Source: Pseudomonadota bacterium
Lineage (GTDB): Bacteria > Cyanobacteriota > Vampirovibrionia > LMEP-6097
DNA: 9,003 nt
Assembly (NCBI GenBank): GCA_009924885.1
Contig: RFQS01000087.1
Span: 1 to 9,003, forward strand
Direction: 5' to 3'
Part shown: positions 6,494-9,003 of the stretch, in pieces
Position numbering within the stretch: position 1 is the first letter of the stretch
Layout: every line of letters begins with the position of its first letter
The notes under the pieces: generated by a model
What the model was told of the DNA's origin: nothing
Database searches by the model: none
Seen by the model: the letters and a program-made list of their open reading frames with translations, nothing else
Translations under genes and position numbers: made by a program

Positions 6494-6567
6494 AGTATTA
6501 ACAATTTTACAATAGGCAAGTGTGAATTGGGGGAATACCACCTTAATGTTTAGGAAAAATTCAAGAT

Positions 6568-6603
6568 GGGCGTGTACTTGAACTTGTTCGTTCGGCTACA
6601 CGC
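6568..6603. repeat. Short palindromic element at the 3' end of the FAD gene
   Basis: GCGTGTA (6570-6576) and TACACGC (6597-6603) form a 7-bp stem around a 20-nt loop that itself contains GAAC/GTTC. The block GTTCGGCTACACGC (6590-6603) matches GTTCCGCTACACGC at 5490-5503 in 13 of 14 positions, so this and the lspA/nadA element share an end. The stop codon of the FAD gene (6596-6598) lies inside the stem. A short T-rich tract follows on the - strand about ten bases later, so it may also serve as a weak terminator for that gene. Confidence 0.55.
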
Positions 6604-7858
6604 ACAAGATTCGAGCTAAAGCTCTAGCACTCAAGAGGCTAGCTTCTACTCCGCCACGCCCAAGATCAGTCTCCACTAGATTATTTTTATCATTTATAAA
6701 TTCAGAAGAAAGCCCTAAAACATAATCCCCCACAGCATAAATCTCCTCACCTTCCGCCTTTAAAAACAAGCTCTCAAAATTATCCTCGCGAGAAATCATA
6801 TTACGGTCATTTAAATTCCTCGGTATAAAATCTGCATATTCTTTAACAGTATTACTAGACGTAGAATATAACCAGCGATGTAAATGCTTAAAACCCAGCT
6901 CTGGTATAGAATCTAAATCAAATCCCATTATTGAGAAAAATTCATTCAATAAAGCCTCTTCAATCAAAGCATGTTCCATTTCTAAATTATTTTCCGTAAA
7001 AGATTTAGAAGCTTTGATAACAAAAGCAGGTGTATTAGAATCTCGCAAAGGCTTTTTATGATTAAAAATTATTTCTTCTATAATGGAGTTTTTGATTTTT
7101 AAAATATCTGCATCTCGTATTTCAGATATAGCGCCTGATACTGTAGGCGATGAAAACACGCCTGCTGACTGCTTTAAAGAAAACATTAAAACGAAAGCTG
7201 GATTATATTTCACAGTAGATAAGCCTTTTACTAAATCATCGTAATTCGCATAAATCGCTGCGGACTGGGCGGCTGGAGCCGTCGAAATTATCATGTCAAA
7301 ATCCACATCAAACTCAGCTGCATTTTCTAAAACAAGTTTATATTTAGAGTCATTTAGAGACCGCAGCTCAACTACATTTCCTGCGTTCTCTTTTACAACA
7401 CCCTGAATTCTAGTTTCCAAAAAAATATTTTTAATATCTTTTAAAAGTGCCTTAGCAAAAGAATTACCATAAGGCTTAGATACGAAAAGTGCTTCAGTGG
7501 ACTGTTCCCAAACACCACTTTCTACGTTTTTGCTAGCAGTCCCTTCAGAAACTAGGATTCGATTCCCTGAAATCTCCTTATCGTTACGGTCTAATTTAAC
7601 AACTTTTCTATCTACCAATTCAATATTTTCATGAAACAAAGAATCTGTTAAAAAGCTTTTTAGATCTGAATCGTGAATACTAAAGTAAGATACTCCATAA
7701 TCAAAACTAGTCTCACCTTGTCTTTTCGATGCTGACCTGCCACCAAGCCCGCGAGCTTTCTCAAATACATAAACCTCATATTTAACAGCGAGTGAATAAG
7801 CCAAATAAGCCCCGCAGATACCAGAGCCGATTATCGCCACTTTTTTAAGTACTTCCAT
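6596..7858 (-). CDS. FAD/NAD(P)-dependent oxidoreductase, amine-oxidase/renalase-like
   Basis: 420 residues. The N-terminus is a textbook FAD-binding Rossmann motif: VAIIGSGICGAYLAYSLA (GxGxxG at ~11-16), an acidic strand end VYVFEKARGLGGRSASKR (E33, with GLGGRS as the second FAD-contacting motif), and FDYGVSYFS (~52-60), which corresponds to the FD-x-G-x-xYF block of COG3380 and renalase-like proteins. The C-terminal EIYAVGDYVLGLSSEF followed by a GRGGVEASLLSARALARIL helix is the second FAD-binding segment. The family oxidises small amines or nicotinamide compounds; the substrate here is unknown. It is longer than typical members (about 320-340), with extra sequence in the middle and around the C-terminal motif. 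There is no signal peptide, so it is cytoplasmic. It is upstream of nadA on the same strand with a ~100-nt gap that holds a palindromic element. Confidence 0.85.
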   Translation of the reverse strand: MEVLKKVAIIGSGICGAYLAYSLAVKYEVYVFEKARGLGGRSASKRQGETSFDYGVSYFSIHDSDLKSFLTDSLFHENIELVDRKVVKLDRNDKEISGNRILVSEGTASKNVESGVWEQSTEALFVSKPYGNSFAKALLKDIKNIFLETRIQGVVKENAGNVVELRSLNDSKYKLVLENAAEFDVDFDMIISTAPAAQSAAIYANYDDLVKGLSTVKYNPAFVLMFSLKQSAGVFSSPTVSGAISEIRDADILKIKNSIIEEIIFNHKKPLRDSNTPAFVIKASKSFTENNLEMEHALIEEALLNEFFSIMGFDLDSIPELGFKHLHRWLYSTSSNTVKEYADFIPRNLNDRNMISREDNFESLFLKAEGEEIYAVGDYVLGLSSEFINDKNNLVETDLGRGGVEASLLSARALARILCV

Positions 7859-8035
7859 ATTTAATAGTGTATAATTTTTATTAAGTAAATACTATTTTCA
7901 AGATAAGATATCAAAAAAACTAACATTATTCCCTTATAAAGTTAAGCAAAGATTAATTCAAGTAATAGTGGCTAGCAGAGCAGGAATCTAGTACAGCTAA
8001 AGCGAGAATATGAGACTAAAAAAGGAAGGAATAAT
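7859..8035. promoter_or_regulatory. AT-rich divergent promoter region and RBS of the 222-aa gene
   Basis: A 177-bp spacer between divergent genes. On the + strand a perfect TATAAT occurs at 7870-7875, but without a matching -35 box at proper distance. On the - strand TTGAAA (7901-7896) and a TATAC-type box near the FAD gene are spaced too widely to be certain. AATAGT (7863-7868) and ACTATT (7891-7896) form a 6-bp inverted repeat around these boxes. The right end holds a strong Shine-Dalgarno, AAGGAAGGA at 8022-8030, five bases before ATG 8036. The rest (about 7900-8020) shows nothing recognisable. Confidence 0.4.
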
Positions 8036-8704
8036 ATGGGTTTAGATTTTAATTTATTTGGCTGGGTTGGTGATAGGTTTAATGATTTAGGTAACGGTGC
8101 TAGAAGAGCATGGCAGGGATTAAATGGCGAAGCCAGTGATTACGACAGAAATGTTCAAGATCCAAAAATCAATCAAAACGCTCAAGATATAAAAACTAAC
8201 CAGGGCAAGCAAAGACAAAGAGATTCTTACCAAGATGTTCAGATTCAAAGAGTCCAAGGTGATATCAAAGAATTTGCAAATCAAATTGGCTTAGATCCTA
8301 ATAATTTAAGTGCTCAATCAATAAGAAACCGCGTTAAAGAAATTACAAATGATGCAGGTTTAACCCAATTATCAGACGAAGTAAAGAATACAGTTAGAAC
8401 TAGTACGGTTTTGGATAGCAAACAAAAAAAAGTGCTTGAAGATGAATTAAATAAACTAGAAAGTGCTTGGAAATTAAAATATCAAGAAAATGGCTCCAAA
8501 TTCAATCTTGATGATGCTAACAGTATGAACATAGTTTCTAAATTACTAGCAACTCAAAATTTCATACAGCAGATCGAAGAAAGAAACCTGAAAACTGATT
8601 ATGTAAGTGGCATAGCAAAAACACTAAGAGATACAACTAATCGTATTAACGGTGGTTTAAGAGCAGAACTCCCTGCTGATGAGAGAACTCTTGTAACTGC
8701 ATAA
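8036..8704 (+). CDS. Soluble Gln/Asn-rich coiled-coil-like protein of unknown function (222 aa)
   Basis: I do not recognise a family. The protein opens with a short aromatic, amphipathic stretch (FNLFGWVGDRFNDLGNGARRAWQGLNG, ~5-31) without a cleavable signal. Next is a polar region of N/D/Q-spaced repeats (PKINQNAQDIKTNQGKQ and YQDVQIQRVQGDI, ~43-77) reminiscent of coiled-coil stalks in trimeric adhesins and phage fibres. After that come long charged helices (KKVLEDELNKLESAWKLKYQ, ~131-150; LLATQNFIQQIEERN, ~170-184). There is no cysteine or membrane helix, and tryptophan occurs only in the N-terminus and one helix. Its composition, richer in Q, N and D, differs from neighbouring genes. Strong Shine-Dalgarno, single-gene unit and a powerful terminator suggest an independently and perhaps highly expressed gene. 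A secreted effector or a structural protein are possibilities, not conclusions. Confidence 0.8.
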   Translation: MGLDFNLFGWVGDRFNDLGNGARRAWQGLNGEASDYDRNVQDPKINQNAQDIKTNQGKQRQRDSYQDVQIQRVQGDIKEFANQIGLDPNNLSAQSIRNRVKEITNDAGLTQLSDEVKNTVRTSTVLDSKQKKVLEDELNKLESAWKLKYQENGSKFNLDDANSMNIVSKLLATQNFIQQIEERNLKTDYVSGIAKTLRDTTNRINGGLRAELPADERTLVTA

Positions 8705-8725
8705 TAAAGATCGTAATTAGACTTC

Positions 8726-8765
8726 AAAAACACAGTTGGAAAATTAAATCTCCAACTGTGTTTTT
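8726..8765 (+). terminator. Strong intrinsic terminator after the 222-aa gene
   Basis: A perfect 15-bp stem, AAAAACACAGTTGGA (8726-8740) with TCCAACTGTGTTTTT (8751-8765), and a 10-nt loop; the 3' arm ends in five T. It lies 22 nt after the stop codon at 8704. The A-run on the 5' side mirrors the T-run, so it could also terminate leftward transcription. It is the clearest terminator in the window. Confidence 0.93.
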
Positions 8766-8784
8766 CAATTTAAAACCATTTCTT

Positions 8785-8799
8785 AACTCCATTTTATGC
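8785..8799 (+). repeat. Possible tiny remnant of the 123-bp element
   Basis: AACTCCATTTTATGC matches AACTCCATTTTCTGC in copy A (1482-1496) in 14 of 15 positions, in the same orientation. The reverse complement of the lspA/nadA element carries nearly the same word (AACTCCAATTTCTGC). No terminal repeats surround it. Chance similarity in AT-rich DNA cannot be excluded. Confidence 0.25.
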
Positions 8800-8840
8800 T
8801 ATTATTTTTGAATTTTACTGAAAAATAAACAAAAACTAAT

Positions 8841-8879
8841 AAAAGCAAACTTGCTTTTTATCTTAATCCTGTTAAGATA
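8841..8879. other. Two adjacent hairpins in the right-hand intergenic region
   Basis: AAAAGCA/TGCTTTT (8841-8847 and 8852-8858) with a 4-nt loop is followed immediately by TATCTTAA/TTAAGATA (8859-8866 and 8872-8879) with a 5-nt loop. On the - strand the second stem is followed by an A-rich rather than T-rich tract, so it is not a standard leftward terminator. They may be part of the leader of a gene beyond the right edge. Confidence 0.4.
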
Positions 8880-9003
8880 ATTACTTAATATTTATATGCC
8901 AACAAACCCTGAATTCAGATCTGAAGTTAAATTTTTAATAATTCAAGCAAATTGTTAATTAGATTTCAGAGAGAAGTTTATCAAGAGAGATGGAATTTTT
9001 GCA

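Larger units (their letters stand above)
8766..9003. other. Right-end region without a convincing gene
   Basis: AT-rich sequence after the terminator. Apart from the hairpins and the possible repeat remnant, I see only a 20-codon open frame at 8897-8959 without a ribosome site. An ATG at 8990-8992 is preceded by purine-rich GAGAGAAG about 13 bases upstream and opens a frame (MEFL...) that runs off the window; it could be the beginning of the next rightward gene, but four codons are too few to judge. Confidence 0.4.

Noticed and set aside
8897..8959. 20-codon open frame from ATG 8897
   Set aside because: No Shine-Dalgarno, very short, and no supporting feature.

Overview
The window is a low-GC (roughly 35-40% by eye), gene-dense stretch of a Gram-negative chromosome. 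Signal peptidase II, an O-antigen ligase/polymerase-like protein and a secreted SIMPL-domain protein point to a diderm. The low GC, the DUF2126 protein and the scattered ~120-bp palindromic elements suggest an alphaproteobacterium, perhaps a host-associated Rickettsiales/Holosporales-type lineage. That placement is inference and not firm. No tRNA, rRNA, CRISPR array, transposase or integrase is visible.

Layout. A 5'-truncated DUF2126/transglutaminase-family gene (+) enters from the left edge. Its stop codon abuts a 123-bp inverted-repeat element (copy A). Then comes a secreted SIMPL (DUF541) protein gene (-). Beyond it lies a second copy of the element (copy B) in the opposite orientation, just upstream of a small unrecognised basic protein (115 aa, +). 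That gene converges on a Wzy/O-antigen-ligase-like membrane protein (-), with a 13-bp-stem hairpin between them. A 39-bp gap separates this from a divergent pair: a two-transmembrane unknown protein and lspA (+), 16 nt apart. lspA converges on nadA (-), which is preceded by an FAD-dependent amine-oxidase/renalase-like gene (-). A divergent spacer leads to a soluble, Gln/Asn-rich, coiled-coil-like 222-aa protein (+) that ends in a very strong intrinsic terminator. The last ~300 bp hold hairpins and no convincing gene.

How the genes relate. Most are housekeeping or envelope functions (lipoprotein maturation, surface glycan, NAD synthesis, periplasmic stress protein) in short one- or two-gene units, with no evident shared pathway. 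The most distinctive feature is the set of small palindromic repeats. Two near-identical 123-bp copies in opposite orientation bracket the SIMPL gene, and two shorter related elements sit at the 3' ends of lspA/nadA and of the FAD gene. The apical hairpin of the 123-bp element shows a compensatory base-pair change between the copies, which supports a folded RNA or single-stranded DNA. In three places gene ends lie in or directly against such elements.

I found no clear new defence, toxin or biosynthetic system. The best candidates for something undescribed are the repeat family and the 222-aa orphan.
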